Assembly (NCBI RefSeq): GCF_008831285.2
Contig: NC_045145.1
Location: forward strand, 17,980,802 to 18,040,801
DNA length: 60,000 nucleotides
Reading direction: 5' to 3'
Source: Nymphaea colorata
Taxonomy: Eukaryota; Streptophyta; Magnoliopsida; Nymphaeales; Nymphaeaceae
Each line of letters opens with the position of its first letter. Position 1 is the first letter of the stretch. A program made the position numbers and the translations under genes. Of this stretch, positions 13,416 through 25,300 are shown piece after piece. The notes beneath the pieces were generated by a model, which worked only from the letters and a program-made list of their open reading frames with translations, ran no database searches and was not told where the DNA came from.

Positions 13416-16163
13416 TTACATGGTCGCGCCATGAACCTTCGAGAGACGCTTCCATTCCACCAGCCGGTGCAAGAAGTCCATCACCTGCCACCACGTATAA
13501 CCTTCTATCAATATAGCTCTTTCCCTGTATGTCTTTGCATGGAACAAAAATTTCCGGTTATCAAAAGCTTCTTTCATGGCCGTCTCTTACCTCCGCCGGC
13601 TCTTGGAGGGAGTAACTCGCATTCGTGTCCTTGGGTATCTTCGAGACAAGAATCCCAAAGCCTTGGCCCCTCTCGCGAAGAACCTGTAAAGATTCGCCAA
13701 AAGGAAGAATGAGATACCAACTCGACTGATAATGGCTTTCTTCCCCGAAGAACAATATTTAATGGCGACGGGTACCTTGAAAGCGTCTTCATCAGTGCGG
13801 TCGTCCCCTATATACACAGGCAGCACGTCGCTGCAATTGGCAAATCCTGTTACCAAGGAGGACATTAGGAACGGCAGTGAAGATGACAATGGGGAGATGG
13901 AGATGAATTTTTCGAGTTAACTGCTTTCTCGTTACCTAGCGACTCCAGCAAAAATTCGAGCGCCTTGCCTTTGTCCCACTTTATGATGGGTCGGATCTCC
14001 AATACCTGCACGGAATGAGAATAACACGATGAAATGATCAACCACCTCCCAACCAGTTTTAACTAAAGCGATGCCCATATTAAATGTGCGTAAAAAACTG
14101 TGCGTCCGGTTTTATAAAACTTATGGACTCTGCCCGCACACATGAACATGCACATGCATGCACCGTCCACGGCTCAAATGAGAGATATATCGGATTCTCT
14201 CTCTCCCTCTCCCTCTCCCTCTCCCTCTCTCTCAGAAAACAAATGAGGGATTTTAGTTTAAAAATTATGAATCTATAGAGAAAAATATTCTGCATTATAG
14301 ATCTGCTAACTTTTTCTTAAGCTCTTGAAAGTTCCACTGGCTCCTCCTCTCCTATAGGTCGTCGAAGCCATGTCGATCATATAGGTAGAAGTTTTTTAAA
14401 GAGACATAAAGGAAAAGCTAAGATTTATGTTTCTTTCACAAGAAGTCGCCGTCAAGGGAGCATTCGTGAATCGTGAGTGTGTGCGTGCGCAGCCTATTGA
14501 AAGGGGTCTGACGAAGACAAATTCTTACCTTCCTCCCTTGACTGAGCCTCAGCTTAGGGTACCCGTTTAAGACAGCTCTAACCTCTTCAAACAATGCAGG
14601 CCATCTCTGTTTTGAACAGAAAATGAGAATATTTTAGTGCCATTAAAAGCCAGCAGACCAAGGAATTCTTTGTTGGCTTAAACACAAGATTAACTTGATA
14701 ATTGGCCAATAATTGAATTAGATACCAACCTTTTCCTCCACACATCTAAAGTGAACGGACACGCAGAACTTATTGTTTTCGACTTTGGATCCCGGAATAC
14801 ATTTAGTCTTCTCCACCAACGCCTTGTAAACCTGAAAAAGATAGCGAACAAATATTCCGTCATCTTCATTTCATCGGATTAAACTCATAAAAGATTTTAA
14901 AAGAATTCATAAAAAATGTCTCGCTATTTTCAAATATTATCTATATACGCACCTCGTCAATCATGGGAAGAAATTCGATGGCAGGTTGGCAAAGAACAGA
15001 TCGATCGGCCTGGTACAGAAAAATGGAATTGAAGTGAGAAAAAATTGAATCGGAGAAGAAGAGAAAGGTCTAAAGGAGACGGATTGGTCACTCACCCTTG
15101 GTGGGGCAGTAGCAGAGTTGGCTCTAAAGCCTCTCGGTCGCTTCGCTGGGCCCTTAATGTCCATCCCATGGCTACCAGCGTAGTACAGCTCTGCTAATCG
15201 TACGAAACTATAAACCTGTAGCAACAAAAAACGGGAGAAAATCGATGAGTGAAAGGGGGAAAAGAAAGAAACATAGAAAGGAAAGGCTGAAAACAGGAAT
15301 TCAATGGAATGTAGGGAGGAAGGGGGTGGTGAAATGGAAACCAATGGAGCAATCAAGATCAGAGACCAATAGTAGGAAGATGGAATCATGAGCGAAATAA
15401 TGGGGAGCCAAAAGTAGGGAATGTACCTTATCCCGGCACCTCCCGCTCACTATCGCAGTGGGGAAATACCGCGCCACGTCCCTCACGGCAGCCCGCATCT
15501 GGTCAGAGAACGAAAAGAAAAAAAGAGAGAAAGGAAGGTTAGTTCCAAGTTTGCCTCTCTCTCTCTCGTGTCGTATCTTTCGGGTGAAAAAGCAGAGAGC
15601 AGAGGAACTGAAAGTTTACCGCGTCGGACATGAAAGCGCGATCTGGGTCGTCGACAATCGGCGACAAGGTGCCGTCGTAGTCGAGAAACATGACGATCTG
15701 CTTCCCCTTTGACGCCTTCATCATGTCGTCGAAATTCTTCAGCGCCGATGGAAGGCGGATCTGAAGAGGAGAGAGCGGGAAATATTTTGGTCATGAGACG
15801 AGAATAGGATGAAAACATGGGGAAGAGGAGGACGAATAAGAAGGAGAAGAGACTTACGATCAGGTTGGTGGTGGCGGTCGAACCAGGCTGCTTGCCCTCC
15901 TGAGCAGAGAAGGAGGAAACGGACATGACGTGGGTGGGGGACGACGCCTTCATGGACTCCAGCCAAGGGTTTACCCGCGCCCCGGTTTCCAGTTTCTTGA
16001 GAGAGAGAACGGGCTTCCTGGGGCTCCGTGTGGCGGACTTAGAATGGAAATTGATGGCACCAGCCAACGGAGAATTGGACACCGCAGCCGAGAGGGTGGC
16101 GATGCTGAGGCCGGACTTGGCGAAGGATGATGTGTCTTGAACAACGAGACTCTGCTTCGTCAT
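13416..16163 (-). CDS. TPP: Trehalose-6-phosphate phosphatase (TPP), 11 exons, 392 codons
   Basis: The enzyme removes phosphate from trehalose 6-phosphate to give trehalose, so it sets the level of T6P, a plant sugar-status signal. Exons on the minus strand are 16163-15858, 15760-15620, 15498-15427, 15215-15096, 15009-14953, 14831-14730, 14606-14529, 14005-13936, 13846-13776, 13683-13591 and 13484-13416. Every junction is GT..AG and the frame stays open to TAA at 13418. The HAD-phosphatase motifs are present in order: LDYDGTLSP (predicted nucleophile D129, acid/base D131), IVSGR (about 165-169), [12 protein letters not shown] (about 301) and [10 protein letters not shown] (329-338). The C-terminal exon encodes [13 protein letters not shown], typical of plant TPPs. 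The first 100 residues, starting [13 protein letters not shown], are the variable N-terminus seen in several plant TPPs. The length matches the family's usual 370-390 residues. I chose ATG 16163 because the frame upstream has no ATG and the MTKQS start is typical. The gene looks intact. Which paralogue it is cannot be told here. Confidence 0.96.
14200..14235. repeat. CT/CTCCCT microsatellite in TPP intron 7
   Basis: A pyrimidine tract, ctctctccctctccctctccctctccctctctctc, lies inside the intron between TPP exons 7 and 8. On the minus (sense) strand it reads GAGAGAGGGAGAGGGA. It is unlikely to affect splicing because it is well inside the intron. Confidence 0.9.
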
Positions 16164-16351
16164 TTTCTGCTTCCCCTGTTCGCCCTTCAATAATGGGAGC
16201 CTGAGGCGAAGACGATGGTATTAAGGAGGCAGCAAGTAGCAGCAATTGTAAAGGGATTAAATAATGAGGAAGACAGAGCTGAAAAAATATCAGGGAGTTC
16301 TTTTCTTAAAATAAAAAAGAGGTTGGGAAGGTGTGTGTACGTTAGTTAGGG

Positions 16352-16365
16352 TGCAGATATAATAA
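16352..16365 (-). promoter_or_regulatory. Possible TATA box of the TPP gene
   Basis: The minus strand reads CCTTATTATATC about 190-200 bp upstream of the TPP start codon, a spacing compatible with a core promoter and a 5' UTR of about 160 nt. The match is weak. An alternative is a longer leader, perhaps with a 5' UTR intron, reaching into the microsatellite-rich stretch at 16440-17900. Confidence 0.3.
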
Positions 16366-17900
16366 GGCCGTCGAGGGCAAGAAACTGGTATATCAAGTTG
16401 CCTAATTTTGCGATCTCAGGGAATTAATGCTCGCCATTTTTGGACCAGAATCCTACAATTCCACCAGCTCTCTCTCGCTCTCTCTATCCGACCAGACCAA
16501 GTTCTAGCTAGCTCAGGCACGTCGAAGGTAAGCAAAGTTTCAATTCCGGTCACGCACTTCAGTCACTAAGGACTAACATCCAAAACTTGGCCATCAACTC
16601 GGGGGCCCGACTTGGACCTCACGCCGCCCGGCAGCCAGTTCCGCCGGCCAAATCGCAAAACGCGAAAGGTGGCGAACGTCAAAGTCAAAGAAGCGAGTAC
16701 AGGCCCAACGATTGACGAAACTGGCAGGACTCAGATTCGCCAACGGCCATGCCACTCTCACCGGTAGTTGTAAACAGCAAGAGACTCCATTTAATACCTA
16801 AAGACACGGAGCGAGCTCTTTCGCTTTCCTCTTCTATCGATCGGCGGCAGTGGAGAGGGAGGGGACCGGAGGAACCCGAGGAGGGGTCGAAGTTCCGAAC
16901 GAAAGAGACAGAAGAAGGGGAAGAAGAAGAGGAGGAGGAGGAGGAGGAGGAAAGGGCAGGAGGAATTGAAGAAGTGAGTTTGGGACGTTGAGATGAGGTC
17001 GATTTATAGTGCGAGGGGTTGCCTCCGCACCGAAAGCAAACGAAACGAAACCCCTCCCCTCGGGGTGGGGCCCCCCTTCGAAATCCTGAGGGCCAACGAG
17101 GCCAACTCCTCAACCGAGTCCCACCGCTACCTTCCCCCCAAGAAAGCGGGTCCCACACAAAGCGAACACGCCCACCTGCTATCGCCGTCATAGTGATGGG
17201 ACCCCCTTCCTTTCCCTTCCCCAACTCACACACACACACACACAGTTCGCGCACGCGCACGCGCACACGCACACGCCTCCTCTGAACCTCCTTTTTTTGT
17301 TATATATGGGGCCGGACCAGCTCATCATCCTACGATGTGGGGTCCACCGGGCCCCGCATCCTACGAGGCAGCCATGTTGTCAACAGTCAGGGTAGCCCTG
17401 GATCCTTCGCTACTGGCCACGTCACTCTCACCAAATCTTTGGAATATTATTATTTTTGCCCTGCACGCGGACCGGCCCCACCCCGCTTCTTCCTTCCTTC
17501 TGCTTCCGTTTTAAGTTCGGATCTTTCTTTTAGAGAGAGAAAGTGTGTGTGTGTGTGTGTCGGAGACTGTGTCTGTGATGGGCAGATTGGTTCCTTCGAT
17601 CGTAATAGAATAACAAGTATCAAGAAAGCAAAAGGCAGAATATTAAACTAGACGAGACTGCCCTCCTCCGGCCCACCCGACCGAGCTCCCTCCGGTAAAA
17701 CAAAAGAGACGGTGGTGGTGGTGTTGCGCATCGAACAACCACCACGCCCCCCGTAAATGCCCCCATAAAACCAGCAGCGCCTGTGCACAAACCACCGTCC
17801 TCCTCCTCCTGACACACACACACACACACACAATAAAGAGGGACGGACAGTCACGTTCCAAAAACATATGCGCGCTCCCTCACACGCACACAATCACTCT
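16366..17900. other. TPP upstream region, GC-richer and microsatellite-rich
   Basis: This is about 1.5 kb upstream of TPP with several simple repeats: GAA/GGA (16917-16951), CA (17226-17244), an alternating GCGCAC tract (17248-17275), GT (17543-17560) and CA (17814-17832). The apparent ORFs here (for example 16685-17272 with poly-Ser, and its overlapping plus-strand frames) come from these repeats, and I see no conserved domain. It probably holds the TPP promoter. Confidence 0.6.
17226..17275. repeat. (CA)n plus alternating purine-pyrimidine tract
   Basis: About 19 bp of CA repeat, a short break (gttc), then 28 bp of GCGCAC/GCAC alternation. Alternating purine-pyrimidine tracts with GC steps are the classical Z-DNA-prone type. 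It lies about 1.06-1.11 kb upstream of the TPP start codon. Confidence 0.85.
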
Positions 17901-20900
17901 CTGACTTGGACTGACTCCTCTTCTCTCGCTTGGTCTCCCGGGTTCATCATTTGCTTGCTTGTTTCTGCAACCGATCGGAAAACAGTAGGTTCAGGCCTCT
18001 GACCATTGTTTATGTTTGTAGGACAACACCTGCGCCTGTGAAACACTGTTTACCAATGTGTGGGGACACTGCAATTCGGCCGACCCGGATGGTCAAAACA
18101 ACTAGAGGGCCGTGCTTCTTTCTGCTTGATTTAGAAGGAGAGAAAAATATATATATATATATAAAAAGGGAGAGGGAGAAGGAATCGAGTGCTAAATTAC
18201 ATCTCACCGGTCTCTCCGCTGTCGAAAAGTACTAAAGGTTTCTTGACCATTCTTTTATCTTTTTATCTCCTTTTCAACCAAGAAAATAGCTCTAACTCTA
18301 AGGTGTGTGTTCAAAGAGAAGGGGAGGATGATGTTCTCGAGTCGAGGAGAAGGCCCCGGTTGCAGAGTACGTGGAAGCAGGAGAGTCTCGGGCCTTGTTT
18401 CCTAAAAGGAGCTTGAGGTGATCGGAGAGAGGAAGTAGGACCTCCACTGCCGGTCTCTGTGGTACTAGCGAGCCCCCAGAGTGTCGGGGGACGGAGAAGA
18501 GATGATGAGTTGGTGGGTCAAGTGTAAGGGAGTGATGGTGACTTTGACTCGAAGGGGAGGGGCCAGCACGGCTGGACATGACCCATCGAGGTTCCAGCAG
18601 CAAGCTGGACCCTTCTTTGACTCGGTCAGCCCATGCAGGACAAGGGGAACTGGCCGAGGACTCATGTTCCTCCTGCTTGGTGTCACCCCTTTTCCTTCTT
18701 TTTATTAATACTCGCCTATTTTGTTAGCTTGTGGGAGGAAGCTAGCTGGTTATGGGGATCCACCTTGTGCATGGACCACTGCTGACTCCATATTGAACTC
18801 ACGAATCGAGAGAGAGAGAGGCCAGCTCCAATGTATTATTCTCAAGGCACTGTGACCCTCGGTTACTTAATCAGCTCATTATTAATGCTGAAATATAATA
18901 GTTCAAGAGCATATCGTATAGACCCTGGTTCGCCCTAGTCGGTTAGAGTGGTCAATGGGATGTTGTCTAGAGTTCATGTGCATCCCATGAGTACATATAT
19001 ATTCTTCATAATGTAAGATCTGCAAATAATAAGCTAAAAACATCACTCATGTGGCCTAGCATTAGGGTTAGCATTGGCTCAAACTCGGCTGAGCCTAGTG
19101 AGTTGTTTGAGAATAGTAGCAATGTGTTATTGTTTCATACATCTGCTTAAAAAGTTAGTTAGATTCGTTGAAAAATTTAAAAAGTGTTTTATGAAATTAC
19201 CTCACTTTTTAGAGCAAATATGTGGAACACTAATGTAGGATCGTTTGAAAAATAAAACACTTTGTGAGTATTTCATGAATTTGTCTTAAATATTATGGCA
19301 GATTCATGAGCACTAGTTCTAGTGTTTCGTTAATATGCTCGAAAGTTTGGGTTATATTTATGAATTCTTTTTTTTAGTATTTCATAAATTTACTTATCTT
19401 TCGGGTTAAATTCATAAAACATTCACATATTATTAGTAAGTGTATCAACTGCAAAAACAGCCTCTTGAAAATTTAAACTAACAGAACTAGATCTCCTAAA
19501 AGACATAGAGAGCTAGGAAAGAACAAAAAAAAAAAAGTTACACTTTCTACACTAATTTGGTCTATAAATCTTCGGGTACTGAATTGGTTTGTTCACCGAG
19601 TTATAACGAATGAGTTGAGCATTTGACGGTCGATGGAGCTCGGCTTGTTGACGAGTTGGAAGGAAAAGTTTAGGAGGTGACCATGAGCGGGCCTCACGGA
19701 ATCCATTCCATGGTCCTAACCGTATTAACCACCACGGGATGAATCAAAATTTCAAACTACAAAAAAGCTAAAGCTCAACAAGGGCATCTTGATCTGGGGG
19801 CGCTTTTTGTTAATTTGACGCCTATAAAGATTTAGTGTGGTAGGGTGGGGCTCTCGCAGACGCAGGGGTTTCTCCTCTCATGCAACAGCCATTAACAAGA
19901 CATCAGCTCTCTGCACACAACCGCGAGTTTCTTTCAGTTATTTGGAAATAGCGGCTGACATACATTTCCCAAAGAATCAAGGACTGTTGCATTATTAGAC
20001 CTTCTATATTCTACACGCAATCCAAAAAATAGTTGGTGCATTGTGTCAGTCAACCATAACGGGAGAAAGAGTGAATGTGAGGGCCAATAATAACACTAAT
20101 AATGTGTTGGTTTTTCTTTTCCAAATTTTCTTTTCTTCCTGCCCTTCTTCCCCCATCGAGATGGGACACTTGGTCGTTGATGCTGATTCACGAATGACAA
20201 GGCAGTGCAGCAACTAAAACTCTAAACAAGGGAAGAAAAAAGCGCTTTTCGATGCTCCGGCAGCTTGCCTCATGCTTTCTCTCTCTCAGTACAAGTTTTT
20301 TTGTATTCTTCCTGCGCTTCTCCCCCCTCCATCCTCTTCTTTTCTCATTGAGATACCAAAAAGGAATGTCCTGGTTTGGCACCGAATGAACCAAGTAAAG
20401 CAAGAAATGGAAAAAGAAAACGGGAAAGGAAGAAAAAGCTGAACTCTAGTGTGATCAATTATTGGGATGCATGGAGCATGTCACCGTGGTCAAGGGAGGA
20501 GGGAATTTAAGGGGAGAGTCAGTTACTGTGAGCTCGGTCCGCATCTTCATTACATGTTACGCATCACCCTTTCTTCCTTTTCTACCTGACTCTTCGCCTT
20601 TAGAGTTTTTTTTTTTTTTTTCTTCTCTTTCTTGGGGAATTTTCCTTTCCACAAAGCTTTTTGTGGGTAGTGACGCCCACCAACATCAAAGATTCAAAAA
20701 AATCAAACCCATCAGCCCAAGTCATGTGCTGCCCAACAAAGACCAAAGGGTATCAATAGACTCTCCCATGGCTTCTTCCTGCCTCTTTCTTTCTCTCTCT
20801 CCCCAGTCCCCGTCGAATACCAAACCAGCACGACCCTCTCTTCTTTCTGGTCTGGTCTAAGAAAGAACACGATTCTCTCCCCCGCTTTCTCCCTTTCCTT

Positions 20901-21100
20901 CGTATACAATTTGCTGCGACCTTACCTTCCCTTCCCTCTGCAGAACCAAAAAACGCGAGGACGCAGCTTGACGTCTCACATGCCCTCCCCCGGTCAGCAA
21001 AATCCACCAAAAAAGCAAGGGGTTGGTTAGGTCAAGACCGGTGGCGCTTAACAAGAGATACTCTTCGTCAGACCTCCTCATTTCTTTAATCCCTCGTTAA
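17901..21100. other. Intergenic, no supported gene
   Basis: Mixed spacer. Around 18925-19000 a stretch resembles a tRNA-derived SINE head (an A-box-like tcggttagagtgg and a B-box-like gagttcatgtgcatcc), but it is degenerate. A pyrimidine-rich, leader-like block (20740-20940) precedes the GC-rich island described next. No coding exon has convincing homology. Confidence 0.4.
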
Positions 21101-21279
21101 GATGGTCCTTAAACAGTTTCACACTGCCTTTGAAGACTTCTTCCGCTGGCATCTCCCTTTCTTAATCAACGAAGGTACGGCTGCTAACCAAGGCCATGAT
21201 ATTCTATATGAAGGGCGCATATTATATGCTCCTAATGTTTCAATATTCATATGATTTATGGCCTTTGAATTTTGTTCGT

Positions 21280-21660
21280 CATTTCTTTTTAGGACGGCTT
21301 TGCTTTCCCGAGGCGCTCGTGGGGAGGGGGGGGGGGGTACCCCTGAGGAGTCCTTGTGCTTTCAGGTCACCCAACAAGAGGCAGCCACGGCCCCTAAGAT
21401 TCCTGATTCCCCAGATTCTTCCCTCAGGTGCCAACGTGGCGCTTTGACCGTACACGTGTGGCCACGTGCGTAGTTCCCGGAGGCGTGATTGGATGCCGCA
21501 AGTGGAGAGGTGGGACCCGCCGGGGGGGGGGCCTGGGCGCCCGCAGGTGTGCCGACGAATGAGTATCGCTCCACGAGCGGTCGGTCGGCCCACCGCCGGT
21601 GCCGGTTCCTCGCCGGGGGAGCTCCCTCACATGGCCGGTCGTTCCACTTCCTCCCTTTCT
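21280..21660. promoter_or_regulatory. GC-rich island with two G-boxes and long G runs
   Basis: A local GC-rich block in AT-rich spacer. It carries two CACGTG G-boxes, at 21453-21458 and 21463-21468, spaced 10 bp apart, which is about one helical turn. It also has runs of ten or more G (about 21328-21338 and 21521-21530). G-boxes bind bZIP and bHLH factors. I cannot assign the island to a gene: the nearest plus-strand ATG frame (21101-21268, 55 codons) has no recognised homology. It may be an orphan promoter or chance composition. Confidence 0.35.
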
Positions 21661-22129
21661 TTCTTTTTTTCTTTTCTTTTTTAAGTAGTTCCATCACACT
21701 TTTTTTTTTTTTTTGCCACTAAAACAAGCCTGTTTTTCTGGTCTGGGTTCAATGTTATAGGGATGAATATTGTACCGAATTGTTGATCAGGTGGAAAAGA
21801 GGGAGTACCGTATGCACAAATTGTGTGTGAAGTTATTCCGGATGTCTTTGAAGAGCATCGTCCCGTGTCCTTTTTTGGGATCTTGTGACCAATGTGTTCG
21901 TCATTAATGCCAACTTTCTAAAACTTCGAATGTTGCCTTTAAAAGTTTAAGGTGCAATACGCAAGTTTTTGTGTTTCTTTGGTTGATTATAATGGAGGAA
22001 ATACTTTTGTACGGTACTTAGCTTTGTTAATGAACTACAAACGGGGTAACTACTATTGCGTGCTTATTGTTGATTGAGGTAAAATATATGGAAACTATGT
22101 TGAAAAATAAAGAAAATGGATAACCAGAG

Positions 22130-22340
22130 TACTACATTACCGACGGAAGGCCACCATGGGCCGTCTTACACTCCCTAGTTCACGTCCCTTATATTTATAT
22201 ATGGGGAATGTTTAAGAAAATTAAAGAAAACAGATAAAGGAGAAGACATAACGTGGAACGCTACATTATCTACAGATGGCTGCCATGGGCCTTAGACTCC
22301 ATAGTTCAAGTCCCACGTATTTATAGAGAACTTTACAACA
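22130..22340. repeat. Diverged tandem duplication, unit about 130 bp
   Basis: ctacattac-ac(g/a)ga-ggc-gccatgggcc occurs at 22132 and 22261. Each copy continues with ctccNtagttcaNgtccc and a (t)atttata stretch. The copies abut with an offset of about 129 bp. The segment agttcaagtcccacg looks like a pol III B-box but lacks a matching A-box at tRNA spacing. Confidence 0.65.
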
Positions 22341-25300
22341 GTTTCCAACGAATGTTACTTCCATAAAATTTTGTAACTGCCAACTGTTGCGATTCCTTTT
22401 CTTCTCAGCTTGATATATGAGGCCCATTCTTGATCTTCATTAACAGCTATATTAGTCGCTTCAGTTGTCGGGATCATCTTCATCCTCAACATGATCACAT
22501 CGTGATCTCCCTTAACCTGTGGGGTACAAACTTTGCAATCAGGAAAAAAAAAGAAATATGAAATGCCTAATGCATTATAGGCAACAATCTATTGCTGCCA
22601 ACAAAAGATTAAGAAGATAGAACCTTTGAAAATTTCACAAGTAATTTAAAGTTGAGAAATGTTCATCTTGTAAACTCATCGCGCATTCGGTTTGGAAGCT
22701 GAGCGACCCTCTCCAGCAGTAATTAATGGTTCGGCTTCGATCACGTAATTGATACAGTTCATGAAACGATATTCATGCAAATAAACTTATGCACTTATTT
22801 TATTTGAGATGTAAGCCATGCATTGTTTGAATTACCATCTCTCTTCAAGAAGAATAACCTGTAACAGTAAACACCAGAAGAAGACTACTAGAGAATGACA
22901 ATTATGCTGATTTATCTACTATTTGATGCATTAAAGTTGGCCGTAACTCAAAATCTCGAGTAATTTTCATGTCATCCTTGCTTTTACAAATCAAGACTGC
23001 TAAATTTTTTTACTACCATGTTGTAATTAAATCTAAAACATACAGTATATTCTTCAAACACGGCGTACACTTAGATTATACGCATTGAGATGCTTACGCA
23101 CAGATAGATTTGACAACATATGCCTCGATCCATGTAAGGGGTGGCAGCAGGTGACCCAGTTGCCCTGCTTCTCGTGGTTTCGTTATTCTTTCATGAATTA
23201 AGGCCGAGGGTAACTTGATTCTATGTGTCACGGCGTGGTAAGCACACCATGTTGAACTCGCTCGTAAAGTTCCCACTTATCTTCCGTGTAGTCTCTTTAT
23301 GCATGTGCGTACGCGTGGTGCGCTGCAATCACCTACAAGGAATACGTCGCTTGGTCGGTTCTCTCTTTCGCATGCAAGGAGCAGGCGAGGTTCCGGGGGG
23401 ATGACCTTTTATAGGTGACGCCAGATCCTTCCGCCACGGCGGATTCCGGTGATCCTCCGTCCCGCCATCACATTGGAAGCAAGAGTATACTCACAAAAGA
23501 GGAGATGCTTAATCTGTGTTTGGTATGAAAAGTTTTGATGCCTACATATTCTCAAACCTTTAGTCATTTATCTTCTCCCTCTTTCTCTCCCTCTCTCTCT
23601 CTACTTTTTCAAGGTTAAAAAGGTTCCTGGTGTAAAGATTTAACACCATGATTGCGTTTTTTTACCGCTTAGAAAAAGGAAGGAGAACCCCTTTTGTGTG
23701 GTTGGGGTCTGTGTATTCACAGGGCCTACAACGTTTCTTTCTCTTTCTCAAGGCTTTGAGGAAAGTGGAGTGAATATTCATCTAACCGCCAGCATGATAT
23801 GCCTATCCCCATGCTTTTTTCTTAATAATATCAGGATTGATCAATGATTTGGTGCCCATCCTTTTTAAAAAAGAGATATTAAAGAAGGGAAAGGAGAAAA
23901 TTTGAAAAAAAAAGAAAAAAAAGGCGTTTAAGAATAAGAGGCAGAAAGAGAAGTTCCTGGATATCATACTTTTCTTATCGAAAAGTATCAGGAAAAGTTT
24001 TTTTCCAGAAAAAGATTGAGCAACGTGGAGCCCGCTGCCCACTTCCTAGAAGCTTTAGAGTCGGCCCCCACCTTCAACCGTCGTCTTTCCGGTGTCCCTC
24101 TTCGCTCCGCTTGCGTGTCTCCTGCCCCACGGCCCTCACAGTTCTGCCAACTCTCTTCCTCTCGGCAGCCGCTTTCCTCCTTTCGGCCACCCTTTGCTGC
24201 CACTCGCCCAAGGTGTGTCTGCCTCGATAATGACTTGGTGACTCGGCCTTCGCGCCTAAAAGGCGCACCAACGTGCGTTTGCTGGCTCACTTCAACAACA
24301 TGCGCTTTGATTAGTTGTTCACATACTCCAAATCTAAGCAAAAAGTTCCATTCTTGTGTACAACCATAGAAGTTGAGCAAGCCTAACTGCATATATACAT
24401 GTCATTCTACACATTTGATCTTACAATAATCAAAATTTTCTTTATTGGTTACCCAAACTCGACTTGTATTAGACGATTTATTAATGCTGGCAGATTTTCA
24501 AAGGTTTCGCCTACTAAACCGGGTTTAGGTGCACTGTCCTATCTGTACTTGAATTATTGGGACACGGAATAGTGTGACTGGCCTTTAGGTACGAGTATCT
24601 TGTGCTTTTTTTTGGGTTGCCAATTAAGAAGTAAAAGCTATAAACCATTTGCACCAGCCTTGGATTTGTTTATTGAAATCAAACTGAGAATGCCCCTTGT
24701 TTTACACTGCTCATATGGTCCAGAACTTGACACCATGCAACAGCAGCTTATAAAAATTCAAATGGTAGTCACCATTTTCCCAAAAAAACATGCAATGCCC
24801 CAGACACGTGTTCGACAACCGGACAAGCTAATTAAAATTGTTTTTAACGAATGCGGACACGTGTCGTGGCTTGATTGAGCCAGGCATGAGAGGTTTCAGA
24901 CGAAATGTGGCGCCAGATCCAATGAATAATCAGATGAGAGGCATGGACCTCTTTTCTACGAGGAATTAGTGGAGATGCCAGGGATCGGGAGCGCTTGGTG
25001 GCGGACCCCTCCTCATGTGATGAAGAGAAATGTAGAGGCCATGGGCAGGGGAAGGGTACCAACCACGACACAGATTAGATGCTAATTATCAGTGAAAGAA
25101 AATCTTCTCAAGCCTGCCCCACTCTCCAAACACTAGGAATTCTCCTCCTCTGTCTTCTTTGCATCTCTTCTTTTCTATAAATTATAGAAAGTGTAGGTTC
25201 CTGTTTACTTAGGGTGTTTTATCTCCATGCTAAAGAAAAAAAGAACAGAACAAAACAACACAGAGCACCTGAAAGGAGAAAAAAATATTGATGCCCACTT

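Noticed and set aside
15483-16190. 235-codon minus-strand ORF as a single-exon protein
   Set aside because: It is TPP exon 1 read through intron 1 and out of frame into exon 2. The conserved motifs require splicing at 15858/15760.
16685-17285. 195-codon minus-strand ORF and two plus-strand ORFs upstream of TPP
   Set aside because: Length comes from GAA/GGA and CA repeats. Poly-Ser, poly-Glu and Thr-His runs, no domain, frames overlap.
19065-19640. Possible hAT-like element suggested by ggctcaaactcggctgagcc and gagctcggcttgttgac
   Set aside because: The ends do not form a consistent inverted repeat and no 8-bp duplication was found.
21101-21268. 55-codon plus-strand ORF (starts MVLKQFHTAFEDFFRWHLPF) beside the G-box island
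   Set aside because: Tempting as a first exon, but there is no recognised homology and no supporting downstream exon. The G-boxes lie downstream of it.
22300-22320. tRNA-like B-box agttcaagtcccacg
   Set aside because: No acceptor-stem pairing and no A-box at tRNA spacing. It is part of a tandem duplication.
23988-24392. Complementary ORFs of 134 and 117 codons
   Set aside because: They overlap antisense, with low-complexity Ser/Arg/Pro content and no domain.
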